In this document: positions 10,607 through 20,631 of the stretch, piece by piece
Layout: each line of letters starts with the position of its first letter
Position numbering within the stretch: position 1 is the stretch's first letter
Assembly: GCF_001545075.1 (NCBI RefSeq)
Contig: NZ_FCOB02000005.1
Span: forward strand, 124,001 to 188,000
Source of the DNA: Caballeronia ptereochthonis
GTDB taxonomy: Bacteria > Pseudomonadota > Gammaproteobacteria > Burkholderiales > Burkholderiaceae
Direction of reading: 5' to 3'
DNA: 64,000 nucleotides
Program-made: the position numbers and the translations under genes
Notes under the pieces: model-generated
What the model saw: only the letters and a program-made list of their open reading frames with translations
Database searches by the model: none
Told to the model about the DNA's origin: nothing

Positions 10607-12547
10607 ATGAGTGACAACCCGCTGCGCGCTCAATCGCGCGCTTCCCGACGTTCGCACGCCGAAGGCGAAAGCCAGTTTCGTCTGTTGCGCGAGCGCCGTT
10701 TCGCCCCGTTCTTCTGGACGCAGTTTCTGGGCGCGATGAACGACAACGTCTTCAAGGTGGGCTTCACGTCGCTCGTGACGTTTCAGGCCGCGCGCTTCTC
10801 GGGCGTCGATCCGAAGATGGCCGCGTTCCTCATCTCCGCCATTTTCATCGTGCCGTTCGTGCTCTTTTCCGCGACGTCCGGCCAGGTTGCCGACAAATAC
10901 GACAAGGCCGTGCTCGCGCGCCTCGTGAAGAGCTTCGAGATCGTCGTGATGCTGGTCGGCGCCGCGGGCTTCCTGTTGCACAGCGCGCCGCTGCTCTACG
11001 CGTGCACGTTCCTGATGGGCGTGCATTCGACGGTCTTCGGCCCGGTGAAATACGCCTATCTGCCGCAGCATCTCGATTCGACGGAGCTCGTCGGCGGCAA
11101 CGGGCTCGTCGAGATGGGAACGTTCGTCGCGATCCTGATCGGCACGATCGTCGGCGGCGCGGCGGCGGGCGCCTCGGAGCACGGCGCGATGCTGCTCGCG
11201 ATCGCCTGCATCGGGTTCGCGATCATCGGGCGCGTCGCGTCCGCCTTCGTGCCGAAGTCGGCGGCCCCGCAGCCGGATCTACGCATCAACTGGAATCCGG
11301 TTTCGGAGACCTGGCGCAATCTCAGGCTGGCGAGGTCGGACCGGACCGTGTTCCTGAGCCTGCTCGGCATCTCGTGGCTGTGGTTCGTCGGCGCGACTTT
11401 TCTCACGTCGTTCTTCAACTTCGCCAAGGACGTGCTGTCCGCCAATCCCGATGTTGTGACGATTCTGCTCGCCACGTTTTCCATCGGCATCGGCACGGGG
11501 TCGCTGTTGTGCGAGCGGCTCTCGAAGCGCCGCGTCGAGATCGGGCTCGTGCCGCTGGGCTCCATCGGCATCAGCGTGTTCGCGATCGATCTGTTTTTCG
11601 CGAGCCATCGCATCGCGCCCGCCGGACACTTGCTCGGCGTGTCGGAGTTCCTGCTCGCACTGCCGCACTGGCGCATTCTCGCGGACCTGTTCCTGCTCGC
11701 CATGTTCGGCGGCTTCTATAGCGTGCCGCTCTACGCGCTCATTCAGGCGCGCAGTCAGCCGACTCATCGGGCGCGCATCATCGCCGCGAACAACATCCTC
11801 AACTCGTTCTTCATGATCGTCTCGGCGCTGATGGCGCTCGCGCTCACGTCGTTCGGCGTCGGCATTCCGGGGCTGTTTCTCACGACGGCGCTGCTCAATG
11901 TCGTAGTCGCCGTGTATATCTACGCGCTCGTGCCGGAGTTTCTGCTGCGCTTCATCGCGTGGATGCTCGTGCATACGTTCTATCGCATCCGTCTCGTCGA
12001 TGCGCAGCGCATTCCGTCGCATGGCGCGGCGGTGCTCGTCTGCAACCACGTGAGCTTCGTCGATGCGGTCATCATCATGGCCGAGAGTCCGCGGCCGATT
12101 CGCTTCGTGATGGATCATCGCATCTTTCGCACGCCGATCCTCGGCTGGCTGTTCAAGCACGTGAAGGCGATTCCGATCGCGCCCGCGCACGAGGACGCCG
12201 CCTTGCTCGAACGGGCCTACGCAGCCTGCGTCCAGGCGCTGGAGGAGGGCGATCTCGTCTGCATCTTTCCGGAAGGCAGGCTGACGCGCTCGGGCGAGGT
12301 CAATCCGTTCCGGCAAGGCATCTCCGAGATCCTGCGGCGCCATCCCGCGCCCGTCGTGCCGATGGCGCTGCGCGGGCTCTGGGGCAGCGTGTTCTCGCGC
12401 CACGAGGATGCGCGATGGCCGCGACCGATCCAGCGCGGCGTGATGAGCCGCCTGACGCTCGCGGTCGGCGAGCCGATCGCGCCCGCCGACGCGACGCCCG
12501 GGCATTTGCAGCAGGTCGTGACCGCGCTGCGGGGCGCAAGGCGCTGA
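10607..12547 (+). CDS. MFS lysophospholipid transporter/acyltransferase fusion
   Basis: Two modules in one 646-residue chain. Residues 25-430 form an LplT-like major facilitator domain that begins with [19 protein letters not shown]. Residues 455-640 form a PlsC-type acyltransferase with the catalytic HX4D (His481 and Asp486 in NHVSFVD) and the [10 protein letters not shown] acceptor motif. The arrangement matches the LplT-Aas pathway, importing lysophospholipid and re-acylating it, but lacks the acyl-ACP synthetase module of E. coli Aas. The ATG at 10607 starts the conserved chain; a frame open upstream lacks support. Confidence 0.9.
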   Translation: MSDNPLRAQSRASRRSHAEGESQFRLLRERRFAPFFWTQFLGAMNDNVFKVGFTSLVTFQAARFSGVDPKMAAFLISAIFIVPFVLFSATSGQVADKYDKAVLARLVKSFEIVVMLVGAAGFLLHSAPLLYACTFLMGVHSTVFGPVKYAYLPQHLDSTELVGGNGLVEMGTFVAILIGTIVGGAAAGASEHGAMLLAIACIGFAIIGRVASAFVPKSAAPQPDLRINWNPVSETWRNLRLARSDRTVFLSLLGISWLWFVGATFLTSFFNFAKDVLSANPDVVTILLATFSIGIGTGSLLCERLSKRRVEIGLVPLGSIGISVFAIDLFFASHRIAPAGHLLGVSEFLLALPHWRILADLFLLAMFGGFYSVPLYALIQARSQPTHRARIIAANNILNSFFMIVSALMALALTSFGVGIPGLFLTTALLNVVVAVYIYALVPEFLLRFIAWMLVHTFYRIRLVDAQRIPSHGAAVLVCNHVSFVDAVIIMAESPRPIRFVMDHRIFRTPILGWLFKHVKAIPIAPAHEDAALLERAYAACVQALEEGDLVCIFPEGRLTRSGEVNPFRQGISEILRRHPAPVVPMALRGLWGSVFSRHEDARWPRPIQRGVMSRLTLAVGEPIAPADATPGHLQQVVTALRGARR

Positions 12548-12605
12548 GAACGGTGGCGCTGGCATAATAGCGTTTTCCCCCGACACACCATTCAGGTCGA
12601 CGCTC

Positions 12606-13712
12606 ATGTCCGGCAATACCCTTGGCACGCTCTTCACCGTCACGAATTTCGGCGAGTCCCATGGTCCGGCGATCGGCTGCGTGATCGACGGCTGTCCGCC
12701 GGGCATGGCGCTCACGGAAGCCGATATCCAGATCGAACTCGATCGACGCCGCCCCGGCACGTCCCGCCACGTCACGCAGCGCCAGGAAGCGGATCAGGTC
12801 GAGATTCTCTCCGGCGTGTTCGAAGGCGTGACGACCGGCACGCCCATCGCGCTGCTGATCCGCAACACCGATCAGCGCAGCAAGGACTACGGCAACATCG
12901 CGCAGACGTTCCGTCCCGGTCACGCGGACTACACCTATTGGCAGAAGTACGGCGTGCGCGACTATCGCGGCGGCGGCCGTTCGTCGGCGCGTCTGACCGC
13001 GCCGACCGTCGCGGCTGGCGCGGTCGCGAAGAAGTGGCTGCGCGAGAAGTTCGGGCTCGAGACGCGCGGCTGCATGAGCGCGCTGGGCGAGATCGAGATT
13101 CCGTTCGTCGGCTGGGAGCATGTGCGCGAGAACCCGTTCTTCTCGCCGAATGCCGAGATCGTGCCGCAGCTCGAGGAATACATGGACGGCCTGCGGCGCG
13201 ACGGCGATTCGGTCGGCGCGCGCATCGAAGTCGTCGCGTCCGGGGTGCCGGTCGGACTGGGCGAGCCCCTTTACGACCGGCTCGACGCCGATATCGCCCA
13301 CGCGATGATGGGTCTGAACGCCGTGAAGGCCGTGGAGATCGGCGCGGGCTTCGCGAGCGTCGCGCAGCGCGGCTCGCAGCACGGCGACGAGATGTCGCCC
13401 GAAGGCTTCGCGACCAACAACGCGGGCGGCATTCTCGGCGGCATTTCGAGTGGGCAGGACATCAGGGTGTCCATCGCGATCAAGCCGACGTCGAGCATTC
13501 GCACGCCGCGCCAGTCGATCGACAAGGAAGGCGCGCCCGCCACTGTCGAAACCTTCGGCCGTCACGATCCGTGCGTGGGCATTCGCGCGACGCCGATCGC
13601 CGAAGCGCTGCTCGCGCTGGTGCTGATGGATCACGCGCTGCGTCATCGCGCGCAATGCGGCGATGTCGTGGTCGGCACGCCGAAGATCGCGGCTCAGGCG
13701 CCTTCGAAATAA
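12606..13712 (+). CDS. aroC: chorismate synthase
   Basis: Converts 5-enolpyruvylshikimate 3-phosphate to chorismate with reduced FMN, the last common step of aromatic biosynthesis. The signatures are clear: [19 protein letters not shown] at residues 14-32, [19 protein letters not shown] near 120-138 and [11 protein letters not shown] near 278. Its 368 residues match bacterial AroC. It follows the transporter/acyltransferase gene after about 60 bases and ends at a strong bidirectional terminator. Confidence 0.98.
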   Translation: MSGNTLGTLFTVTNFGESHGPAIGCVIDGCPPGMALTEADIQIELDRRRPGTSRHVTQRQEADQVEILSGVFEGVTTGTPIALLIRNTDQRSKDYGNIAQTFRPGHADYTYWQKYGVRDYRGGGRSSARLTAPTVAAGAVAKKWLREKFGLETRGCMSALGEIEIPFVGWEHVRENPFFSPNAEIVPQLEEYMDGLRRDGDSVGARIEVVASGVPVGLGEPLYDRLDADIAHAMMGLNAVKAVEIGAGFASVAQRGSQHGDEMSPEGFATNNAGGILGGISSGQDIRVSIAIKPTSSIRTPRQSIDKEGAPATVETFGRHDPCVGIRATPIAEALLALVLMDHALRHRAQCGDVVVGTPKIAAQAPSK

Positions 13713-13727
13713 GCCGAGACATAAGGA

Positions 13728-13762
13728 AAACGGGCGCCGGTCTGAACAACCGGCGCCCGTTT
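13728..13762. terminator. bidirectional terminator between aroC and ETF-QO gene
   Basis: A perfect 13-bp stem (AAACGGGCGCCGG with its complement) around a 9-base loop sits between two convergent genes. A and T runs at the ends allow it to work on both strands. Confidence 0.85.
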
Positions 13763-13779
13763 CATTTGCATGGTGAAAA

Positions 13780-15453
13780 TCACATGTTCGGATAGTTCGG
13801 CCCGCCGCCGCCCTCCGGCGTGACCCATACGATGTTCTGCGTCGGGTCCTTGATGTCGCAGGTCTTGCAGTGCACGCAGTTCTGCGCGTTGATCTGCAGG
13901 CGCTCGTTGCCGTCGTCCGACTTGACGAACTCGTAGACCGCGGCCGGGCAGTAGCGGCCTTCCGGACCGGCATAGGTGCGCAGGTTGACGTTGACCGGCA
14001 CGCTCGGGTCCTTCAGCGTCAGGTGCGCGGGCTGGTTCTCTTCGTGGTTCGTGTTCGAGATGAACACCGACGAGAGCCGATCGAACGTGAGCTTGCCGTC
14101 GGGCTTCGGATAGACGATCGGCTTGCACTGCGACGCCGGTTTCAGCATCTCGTGATCCCAATGCTGGTGATGGAGCGTCCACGGCACGTTGCCGCCCATC
14201 ACCTTTTGCTCCAGGCCGACCATGAACGTGCCGAGGTAGAGGCCCTTGCTCATCCACTGCTTGAAATTGCGCGCGCGATGCAGCTCGGTCTTGAGCCACG
14301 ACGTATCGAAGGCTTCCGGGTAGGCGGTCAGCTCGTCGCTCTGACGGCCCGCCTGCACCGCTTCGAATGCGGCTTCGGCGGCCATCTTGCCGGACTTGAT
14401 CGCCGCGTGGCTGCCCTTGATGCGCGATGCGTTCAGGAAGCCCGCGTCATCACCCGCCAGCGCGCCGCCGGGGAACGTGAGCTTCGGCAGCGACATCAGG
14501 CCGCCCGCGGTGATCGCGCGCGCGCCGTAGGAAATACGCTTGCCGCCGTCGAGGAACGGGCGAATCGACGGATGCGTCTTGTAGCGCTGAAACTCCTCGA
14601 ACGGCGACAGATACGGATTCGAATACCCCAGCCCGACGACGAAGCCGACCACCACCTGGTTGTTGTCCATGTGGTAGAGGAACGAGCCGCCGTAGGTGTC
14701 GGGTTCGAGCGGCCAGCCGGCGGTATGGATCACGAGCCCCGGCTTGTGCTTGACCGGATCGATCTCCCACAGCTCCTTGATGCCGATGCCGTACACCTGC
14801 GGATCGGAGTTCTGGCTGAGCTTGAACTTCTCGATCAGCTGACGGCCGAGATGCCCGCGCGCGCCTTCGCAGAAAAGCGTGTACTTCGCGTGCAGCTCCA
14901 TGCCGAGCTGGAAATTCTCGGTCGGCTCGCCGTCCTTGCCGACGCCCATGTTGCCGGTGACGACGCCGCGCACCGAGCCATCTTCCGCGTAGAGGATTTC
15001 AGCGGCCGGAAAGCCCGGGAAGATTTCGACGCCCAGCGCCTCGGCCTGTTGACCGAGCCAGCGCGTGACGTTCGCGAGGCTGATGACGTAGTTGCCGTGA
15101 TTCTTGAAGTTGTCGGGAAGCAGCCAGTTCGGCACCTGCTTCGCGTCGTTCTGCGACAGGAACAGGAAGCGGTCCTCGGTCACTTCGACGTCGAGCGGCG
15201 CGCCTTTTTCCTTCCAGTCGGGAATGAGCTCGGACAGGCCGCGCGGGTCCATCACCGCGCCGGACAGGATGTGCGCGCCGATCTCGGAGCCTTTCTCCAG
15301 GACGCACACGCCGATCTCGACGCCTTTTTCCTCCGCCAGTTGCTTCAACCGGATGGCCGCCGACAAACCGGCTGGTCCGCCGCCGACGATGACGACGTCG
15401 TATTCCATCGATTCGCGGGGACCGTATTGCTCGATGAGGCTCGCCGGGGTCAT
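13780..15453 (-). CDS. electron transfer flavoprotein-ubiquinone oxidoreductase
   Basis: Passes electrons from ETF, and so from acyl-CoA dehydrogenases, to ubiquinone at the inner membrane. The FAD-binding VVIVGGGPAGLSAA is near residues 20-33. The C-terminus carries the 4Fe-4S ferredoxin-like cluster, with cysteines in CPAAVYEF, NCVHCKTCDIKDP, and the typical ending EGGGGPNYPNM. Its 557 residues match the family. AGGAG five bases before ATG 15453 favours that start over a TTG one codon earlier. It is divergent from the SDR-thioesterase pair across a palindromic operator candidate. Confidence 0.96.
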   Translation of the reverse strand: MTPASLIEQYGPRESMEYDVVIVGGGPAGLSAAIRLKQLAEEKGVEIGVCVLEKGSEIGAHILSGAVMDPRGLSELIPDWKEKGAPLDVEVTEDRFLFLSQNDAKQVPNWLLPDNFKNHGNYVISLANVTRWLGQQAEALGVEIFPGFPAAEILYAEDGSVRGVVTGNMGVGKDGEPTENFQLGMELHAKYTLFCEGARGHLGRQLIEKFKLSQNSDPQVYGIGIKELWEIDPVKHKPGLVIHTAGWPLEPDTYGGSFLYHMDNNQVVVGFVVGLGYSNPYLSPFEEFQRYKTHPSIRPFLDGGKRISYGARAITAGGLMSLPKLTFPGGALAGDDAGFLNASRIKGSHAAIKSGKMAAEAAFEAVQAGRQSDELTAYPEAFDTSWLKTELHRARNFKQWMSKGLYLGTFMVGLEQKVMGGNVPWTLHHQHWDHEMLKPASQCKPIVYPKPDGKLTFDRLSSVFISNTNHEENQPAHLTLKDPSVPVNVNLRTYAGPEGRYCPAAVYEFVKSDDGNERLQINAQNCVHCKTCDIKDPTQNIVWVTPEGGGGPNYPNM

Positions 15454-15541
15454 CAATGCTCCTATGTGCCGTTAGAATGCCCTTTCGGGATCGCGTATTG
15501 TCAGGGAAGCTCAGGCGGGCTGCAACCGACGCTCGCCAATT

Positions 15542-15557
15542 TAGCACGATCGTACTA
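15542..15557. promoter_or_regulatory. candidate operator between ETF-QO and SDR genes
   Basis: TAGCACGA followed by TCGTACTA is a 16-base palindrome with one mismatch in the divergent intergenic region. The size and symmetry suit a TetR-family repressor such as those controlling fatty-acid oxidation; the regulator is not in view. Confidence 0.4.
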
Positions 15558-15657
15558 TTATTGCGGCGCCTGCGCCACCGGTGCCGACGCTGATCGTCCG
15601 CGGTGACGCGCCGGAGCGCCAGCCGAGGCTGAACCAACCACAGAACAAGGAAGCACA

Positions 15658-16431
15658 ATGGGCCGTTCGATCAACCTGGAAGGGAAGGTCGCGCTGATCA
15701 CCGGCGCGTCCAGTGGACTCGGGAAGCGTTTCGCGCAGGTGCTGTCGCAGGCGGGCGCCAAGGTGGTGCTCGCGAGCCGTCGCACGGAGCGCCTGAAGGA
15801 ATTGCGCGCCGAGATCGAGGCGTCGGGCGGCGCGGCGCACGTGGTCACGCTCGACGTGACCGACTACCAGAGCGTGAAGGCGGCGGTCGCGCACGCGGAG
15901 ACGGAAGCGGGTACCATCGACATCCTGGTCAACAACTCGGGCGTCTCGACCACGCAGAAGCTGACGGACGTCACGCCCGCCGACTTCGAATTCGTCTTCG
16001 GCACGAACGTGCGCGGCGCGTTCTTCGTCGCGCAGGAAGTCGCCAAGCGCATGATCATGCGCGGCAACGGCGCCGCGAAACCCGCGTACCGCATCATCAA
16101 CATCGCGTCGGTGGCGGGCTTGCGCGTGTTTCCGCAGATCGGCCTCTACTCGATGAGCAAGGCCGCCGTCGTGCAGATGACCCGCGCGATGGCGCTGGAA
16201 TGGGGCCGCCACGGCATCAACGTGAACGCGATCTGCCCGGGCTATATCGACACCGAGATCAATCACCATCACTGGAAAACCGAGCAGGGGCAGAAACTCG
16301 TTTCGATGCTGCCGCGCCGCCGCGTGGGATCGCCGAACGATCTCGACGGCTTGCTGCTGCTGCTCGCGGCCGACGAATCGCAGTTCATGAACGGCTCGGT
16401 GATCTCGGCGGACGACGGTTTTTCCCTCTGA
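15658..16431 (+). CDS. SDR family oxidoreductase
   Basis: A classical short-chain dehydrogenase of 257 residues. The nucleotide loop TGASSGLG is at 15-22, NNSG is near 93, the catalytic serine is in NIASVAG near 151, and the YSMSK pair is Tyr164/Lys168. The gene leads a two-gene unit with a hotdog thioesterase 57 bases downstream and faces the ETF-QO gene, a context that points to acyl-CoA or hydroxyacyl-CoA chemistry. The substrate is not determinable from sequence. Confidence 0.92.
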   Translation: MGRSINLEGKVALITGASSGLGKRFAQVLSQAGAKVVLASRRTERLKELRAEIEASGGAAHVVTLDVTDYQSVKAAVAHAETEAGTIDILVNNSGVSTTQKLTDVTPADFEFVFGTNVRGAFFVAQEVAKRMIMRGNGAAKPAYRIINIASVAGLRVFPQIGLYSMSKAAVVQMTRAMALEWGRHGINVNAICPGYIDTEINHHHWKTEQGQKLVSMLPRRRVGSPNDLDGLLLLLAADESQFMNGSVISADDGFSL

Positions 16432-16488
16432 CCGGCTCGCCGGCACGAGCGGCCGTTTTTTTCACACAGCAGGCAGGTAACGCGGTAA

Positions 16489-16926
16489 ATGAGCACCGAC
16501 AGCGATTTTCACACCGTCTTCGAATTGTCCATGCCGATCCGCTGGGGCGACATGGACGCCTTCGGGCACGTCAACAACACCGTCTATTTCCGCTACATGG
16601 AGCAGGTGCGCATCTCGTGGTTCGAGCGAATCGGCATCGCGGGCGGCAACGGCGAAGGCCAGGGGCCGGTGATCGTGAACGCGTCGATGGAGTTTCTGAA
16701 GCAGCTTCACTATCCGGGCGACGTGATCGGCCGGATGTCCATCGGCAAGCCCGGACGCAGCAGCTTCGATACGCGCTTCGAGCTCTATCGCGCCGATGCG
16801 CCCGGTACGCTCTACGCGCGCGGGGCGGCGAAGATCGTGTGGATCGACTATGCGGCCGGCAAGTCCGTGCCGATTCCCGATGCGCTGCGGCAGACCCTCG
16901 AGACGGGCGCGCCCATCGCACTCTGA
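16489..16926 (+). CDS. acyl-CoA thioesterase, YbgC/4HBT hotdog family
   Basis: A 145-residue hotdog-fold thioesterase hydrolysing acyl-CoA. The catalytic loop WGDMDAFGHVNNTVYFRYME at residues 19-38 carries the family Asp and the GHVNN turn. The remaining sheet is intact, so this is a complete single-domain enzyme. Co-orientation with the SDR gene 57 bases upstream suggests co-transcription. It converges on the LuxR-type gene. Confidence 0.92.
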   Translation: MSTDSDFHTVFELSMPIRWGDMDAFGHVNNTVYFRYMEQVRISWFERIGIAGGNGEGQGPVIVNASMEFLKQLHYPGDVIGRMSIGKPGRSSFDTRFELYRADAPGTLYARGAAKIVWIDYAAGKSVPIPDALRQTLETGAPIAL

Positions 16927-16936
16927 TCGGTGCACG

Positions 16937-17482
16937 TCAGGTGCCGAGCAGACGTTGCAGGAGCTCGGTGGCGTTGCCCGTGTCGTACTTTCTCATGAGC
17001 CGCGCGCGGTAGATATCCACCGTGCGCGGGCTGATATCGAGCACGCGGCCGATCTGCTTGCTCGTCTTGCCCGTCACGAGCTGCGCGGCGATTTCCCGCT
17101 CGCGCGGCGTCAGCTCGATGGCGACGCGCCGCGTCGCGCTCAGATCTTCGAACGTCCAGACGCCCGCGGCGTGCGGCGCGGCCTGGTCGAGCGCCCGGCC
17201 GGTCACGTGGCACCAGAACAGTTCGCCGTTCCTGCGCCTCATGATGCGGTCGTCGCTGTACGTGCCTTCCTTGCTGATGTGCGCGGCGATGCGCTCGCCG
17301 ATGCGCGCGAACTCGTCCGGCGACGGATAAATCACCTCGAACGACTTGCCGATGAGCGCCTCGCGCGCAAAGCCGAAGATCGCGCAGACCTGCTCGTTGC
17401 AATCCTCGATGATGCGCTCGCGCGAAAGCACGAGCCCGACGGGCGCGAGATGAAACGCGGTTTGATAGTCCAGTTCACGCAT
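16937..17482 (-). CDS. PAS domain LuxR-family transcriptional regulator
   Basis: A 181-residue regulator with an N-terminal PAS sensor (about residues 5-115, including CNEQVCAIFGFAREALIGKSF) joined to a C-terminal LuxR helix-turn-helix (LTPREREIAAQLVTGKTSKQIG, about 122-143). It has no receiver domain, so it probably senses a small ligand or redox state directly. It is divergent from the CoA-transferase operon and is a likely regulator of it. The ATG at 17482 is preferred; an upstream TTG would add 18 residues. Confidence 0.88.
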   Translation of the reverse strand: MRELDYQTAFHLAPVGLVLSRERIIEDCNEQVCAIFGFAREALIGKSFEVIYPSPDEFARIGERIAAHISKEGTYSDDRIMRRRNGELFWCHVTGRALDQAAPHAAGVWTFEDLSATRRVAIELTPREREIAAQLVTGKTSKQIGRVLDISPRTVDIYRARLMRKYDTGNATELLQRLLGT

Positions 17483-17701
17483 GTGGAATCGGGTGCCGGG
17501 CGTCTGTGTTTCGCGGCTGACGCCGCCGGGAACCAAACGGGCGCGGGCAATGACTTATGTATTTTTGCGTATTGTGCCGGATCGTCCGCGCAGCGTACTC
17601 TTTTGCCACGCCAACAGGCCGCCTGACGCACGCATGACAGCGCCGCGGCGGCTTCAAAAAGCCGATTTTCAGTTGGTTTCACACATGGAAGGGACACACA
17701 G

Positions 17702-18406
17702 ATGAACAAGGTCTATCCCAGCGCGAAAGCGGCGCTCGAGGACATCGTCAAGGACGGGCAGACGTTCGCCGTCGGCGGTTTCGGGCTGTGCGGCATTCCC
17801 GAGGCGCTCATCGCCGCGCTGCGCGACACGGGCGTGAAGGACATCACCTGCATCAGCAACAACGCGGGCGTCGACGGCTTCGGCCTCGGCCTCCTGCTCG
17901 AGACGCGCCAGATCAAGAAGATGATTTCGTCGTACGTGGGCGAAAACAAGGAGTTCGAGCGGCAATATCTCGCCGGCGAGCTGGAGCTCGAATTCACGCC
18001 GCAGGGCACGCTCGCCGAGAAGCTGCGCGCGGGCGGCGCGGGCATTCCGGCGTTCTTCACCAACACGGGCTTCGGCACCGTGATCGCCGAAGGCAAGGAA
18101 ACGCGCCAGTTCGGCGAGAACCACTACGTGCTCGAGCATTCGCTGACTGCCGATGTCGGCCTCGTGAAGGCATGGAAGGCCGACAAGTCGGGCAACCTGA
18201 TCTATCGCCGCACGGCACGCAACTTCAACCCGATGTGCGCGATGGCGGGCAAGATCACCGTCGCCGAAGTCGAGGAAATCGTGGAGGTCGGCGAGCTCGA
18301 TCCGGACGCGATCCACACGCCCGGCATCTTCGTGCAGCGCCTCGTGCTGAATGCGCACCCGGAGAAGCGCATCGAACAGCGCATCGTCCGCGCGAAAGGA
18401 GAGTAA
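17702..18406 (+). CDS. scoA: 3-oxoacid CoA-transferase subunit A
   Basis: The alpha subunit (234 residues) of a succinyl-CoA:3-oxoacid CoA-transferase, which activates acetoacetate for ketone-body use. The glycine-rich CoA loop [16 protein letters not shown] is at residues 22-37, and [15 protein letters not shown] and [19 protein letters not shown] follow as in the family. The beta-subunit gene starts two bases after its stop. A separate, divergent paralogue pair (pcaIJ) sits at 45.7-47.1 kb; the GLCGIP form here fits ScoA rather than PcaI. Confidence 0.94.
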   Translation: MNKVYPSAKAALEDIVKDGQTFAVGGFGLCGIPEALIAALRDTGVKDITCISNNAGVDGFGLGLLLETRQIKKMISSYVGENKEFERQYLAGELELEFTPQGTLAEKLRAGGAGIPAFFTNTGFGTVIAEGKETRQFGENHYVLEHSLTADVGLVKAWKADKSGNLIYRRTARNFNPMCAMAGKITVAEVEEIVEVGELDPDAIHTPGIFVQRLVLNAHPEKRIEQRIVRAKGE

Positions 18407-18408
18407 TC

Positions 18409-19050
18409 ATGGCTTGGACTCGTGACCAGATGGCCGCGCGCGCGGCGCAGGAACTGCAGGACGGCTTCTACGTGAACCTCGGCATCGGCCTGCCGACGCT
18501 CGTCGCCAATCACGTGCCGGACGGCATGGAAGTGTGGCTGCAATCGGAAAACGGCCTGCTCGGCATCGGCCCGTCGCCGTATGAAGACGAAGTGGACGCC
18601 GACCTCATCAACGCCGGCAAGCAGACCGTGACGACGCTGCCGGGCTCGTCGATCTTTTCGTCGGCGGATTCGTTCGCGATGATCCGCGGCGGCCACATCA
18701 ACCTGGCGATCCTCGGCGCGATGCAGATCAGCAAGAAGGGCGATCTCGCCAACTGGATGATCCCCGGCAAGATGATCAAGGGCATGGGCGGCGCGATGGA
18801 CCTCGTCGCGGGTGTGAAGAAGGTCGTCGTGCTGATGGAGCACGTCGCCAAGGGCGACCAGCACAAGATCCTCGAAGAGTGCACGCTGCCGCTGACGGGC
18901 GTGGGCGTCGTGGATCGCATCATCACGGACCTCGGCGTGATCGACGTCACCGACAACGGGCTGAAGCTCGTCGAGCTGGCCGACGGCGTGACGGTCGAGG
19001 AAATCCAGAAGAAGACGGGCGCGCCGCTCGATGTCACGAGCGTGAAGTGA
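18409..19050 (+). CDS. scoB: 3-oxoacid CoA-transferase subunit B
   Basis: The beta subunit (213 residues) that carries the catalytic glutamate, Glu47 in the [10 protein letters not shown] motif. [15 protein letters not shown] is at residues 21-35 and [15 protein letters not shown] is near 130. The start ATG at 18409 is two bases after the scoA stop, with GGAGAG upstream inside scoA, so translation is coupled. The operon ends at the hairpin at 19099. Confidence 0.94.
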   Translation: MAWTRDQMAARAAQELQDGFYVNLGIGLPTLVANHVPDGMEVWLQSENGLLGIGPSPYEDEVDADLINAGKQTVTTLPGSSIFSSADSFAMIRGGHINLAILGAMQISKKGDLANWMIPGKMIKGMGGAMDLVAGVKKVVVLMEHVAKGDQHKILEECTLPLTGVGVVDRIITDLGVIDVTDNGLKLVELADGVTVEEIQKKTGAPLDVTSVK

Positions 19051-19098
19051 CGTCGGATTGACACGGGCGCCGCTTGGGCGGCGTCGGCGCGAATCGGG

Positions 19099-19129
19099 GC
19101 GGGCGAGGCTTTTGGGCTTCGCCCGCTTT
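19099..19129 (+). terminator. terminator after scoB
   Basis: An 8-bp stem GCGGGCGA/TCGCCCGC is followed by TTTGCTTTTT. Confidence 0.7.
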
Positions 19130-19252
19130 GCTTTTTGCGCGCACGGCCGCATCTGCTCGAGTGAAACCGGGGTCGTCCGTTCGGCCAGCGCCCGCTCGAT
19201 CCGGCGCGAGGCGCTTTACAATCGTCTGGACCCTTGCCACGAGGAATTCTCC

Positions 19253-20173
19253 ATGACCGCACCCATCGTCGTCGAAGCAGTCCAGTCAGACCTGAGCGAG
19301 CCGCGCCAGCGCTTCGTGCAATGCGCGAGTCCGGCGGGCCTGCATCGCATGGCCTATACGGAGTGGGGCGATCCGGCGAATCCGCGGGTGCTGCTCTGCG
19401 TGCACGGCCTGACGCGCTCGGGGCGCGATTTCGACCGGCTCGCGCAGGCGTTCGCGCATGACTATCGCGTCGTATGCCCGGATGTGGTCGGTCGAGGCCT
19501 GTCGGACTGGCTTGCCGATTCGCGCTACTACGGCGTGCCGCAGTATGTCGCCGACATGGTCACGCTGATCGCGCGCTTGAACGTGGAGACGGTGGACTGG
19601 TTCGGCACGTCGATGGGCGGACTGATCGGCATGGCGCTCGGCGGGCTGCCCAATACGCCGATCCGCAGGATGCTGCTCAACGACGTCGGGCCGCACATCG
19701 AGCCCATCGCGCTTGGCCGCATCGGCGACTATCTCGGCAAGCCCGCGCGCTTTGCCTCGCTCGACGAAGGCGTGCGCTACGCGGCGGCGCTCGCCGCCTC
19801 GTTCGGGCCGTTGACGGACGAGGAGTGGGCGAGCATCAACACGCCGCTTCTGCTCGAACGCGACGGCGCATGGGGTTTCCGCTACGACCCGGGTATCGCG
19901 ACGCCCTTCACGTCGGCCACCGACGAGCAGAACGCGGCCGGAGAAGCGTTCCTGTGGCAGTCGCTCGCGTCGATCAAGACGCCGGTGCTGGTCGTGCGCG
20001 GCGAAAGCTCGGACCTGCTGTCGCGCGAGACGGTCGCGCAAATGATCGAAAAAGGCCAAGCCGTGACGAGCGTCGAGATTCCGGGAGCGGGCCACGCGCC
20101 GGCATTCCTTGCCGAAGATCAAATCGCCATTGCCAGGGGGTTCTTTCTCGGGAATGGCGGTAGCGGGGCATAA
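19253..20173 (+). CDS. alpha/beta fold hydrolase
   Basis: A 306-residue alpha/beta-hydrolase with LCVHGLTRSGRDFDRLAQ near residues 46-63, the nucleophile elbow FGTSMGG with Ser120, and a likely C-terminal histidine in GAGHAPAFL near 288. The start ATG at 19253 follows GAGGAATT, a good ribosome site, so the frame open further upstream is not used. The substrate is unknown. RidA and RelA genes follow on the same strand. Confidence 0.88.
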   Translation: MTAPIVVEAVQSDLSEPRQRFVQCASPAGLHRMAYTEWGDPANPRVLLCVHGLTRSGRDFDRLAQAFAHDYRVVCPDVVGRGLSDWLADSRYYGVPQYVADMVTLIARLNVETVDWFGTSMGGLIGMALGGLPNTPIRRMLLNDVGPHIEPIALGRIGDYLGKPARFASLDEGVRYAAALAASFGPLTDEEWASINTPLLLERDGAWGFRYDPGIATPFTSATDEQNAAGEAFLWQSLASIKTPVLVVRGESSDLLSRETVAQMIEKGQAVTSVEIPGAGHAPAFLAEDQIAIARGFFLGNGGSGA

Positions 20174-20235
20174 TGTCGGGTTGAGCGCCCGGCGCTTCAC
20201 CTGTTTTTTCACCATTCATCGATCAGGAACACACA

Positions 20236-20589
20236 ATGGCAGTCATTCGTCATCACGTCGGCCCGCGTCTTTCCGAGATCGCGATCCACAACGGCACGGT
20301 GTATCTCGCCGGCCAGATCGCCGAAGACACGAACCAGGACATCACCGGCCAGACGCGCGAAGTGCTCGGTCACATCGACCGCTTGCTCGAGGAAGCGAAC
20401 AGCGACAAATCGCATTTGCTGTCGGTGCAGATCTATATCTCCGACATGGTGCATTTCGCCGGCATGAACGCCGTGTGGGATTCGTGGGTCGCCGAAGGCA
20501 GCACGCCGCCGCGCGCCACGGTCGAGGCGAAGCTCGCCAATCCCGCGTGCCTCGTCGAAATCGTGGTGATCGCGGCTCAACGCGGCTGA
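20236..20589 (+). CDS. RidA family protein
   Basis: A 117-residue member of the RidA/YjgF/YER057c family, whose founding members hydrolyse reactive 2-aminoacrylate and related enamines. VYLAGQIAEDTNQDITGQTR is at residues 16-35 and the C-terminal substrate-side arginine lies in PPRATVEAKLANPACLVEI. It is 42 bases before relA and may be co-transcribed with it. This subgroup is not the canonical RidA itself, so the substrate is uncertain. Confidence 0.9.
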   Translation: MAVIRHHVGPRLSEIAIHNGTVYLAGQIAEDTNQDITGQTREVLGHIDRLLEEANSDKSHLLSVQIYISDMVHFAGMNAVWDSWVAEGSTPPRATVEAKLANPACLVEIVVIAAQRG

Positions 20590-20631
20590 TTCATCGCTTA
20601 GTCGAGCTTCGAAAGTAGTGGCATCACCCGC

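Noticed and set aside
13870..15606. A 578-codon open frame opposite the ETF-QO gene
   Set aside because: Antisense shadow with no recognisable domain.
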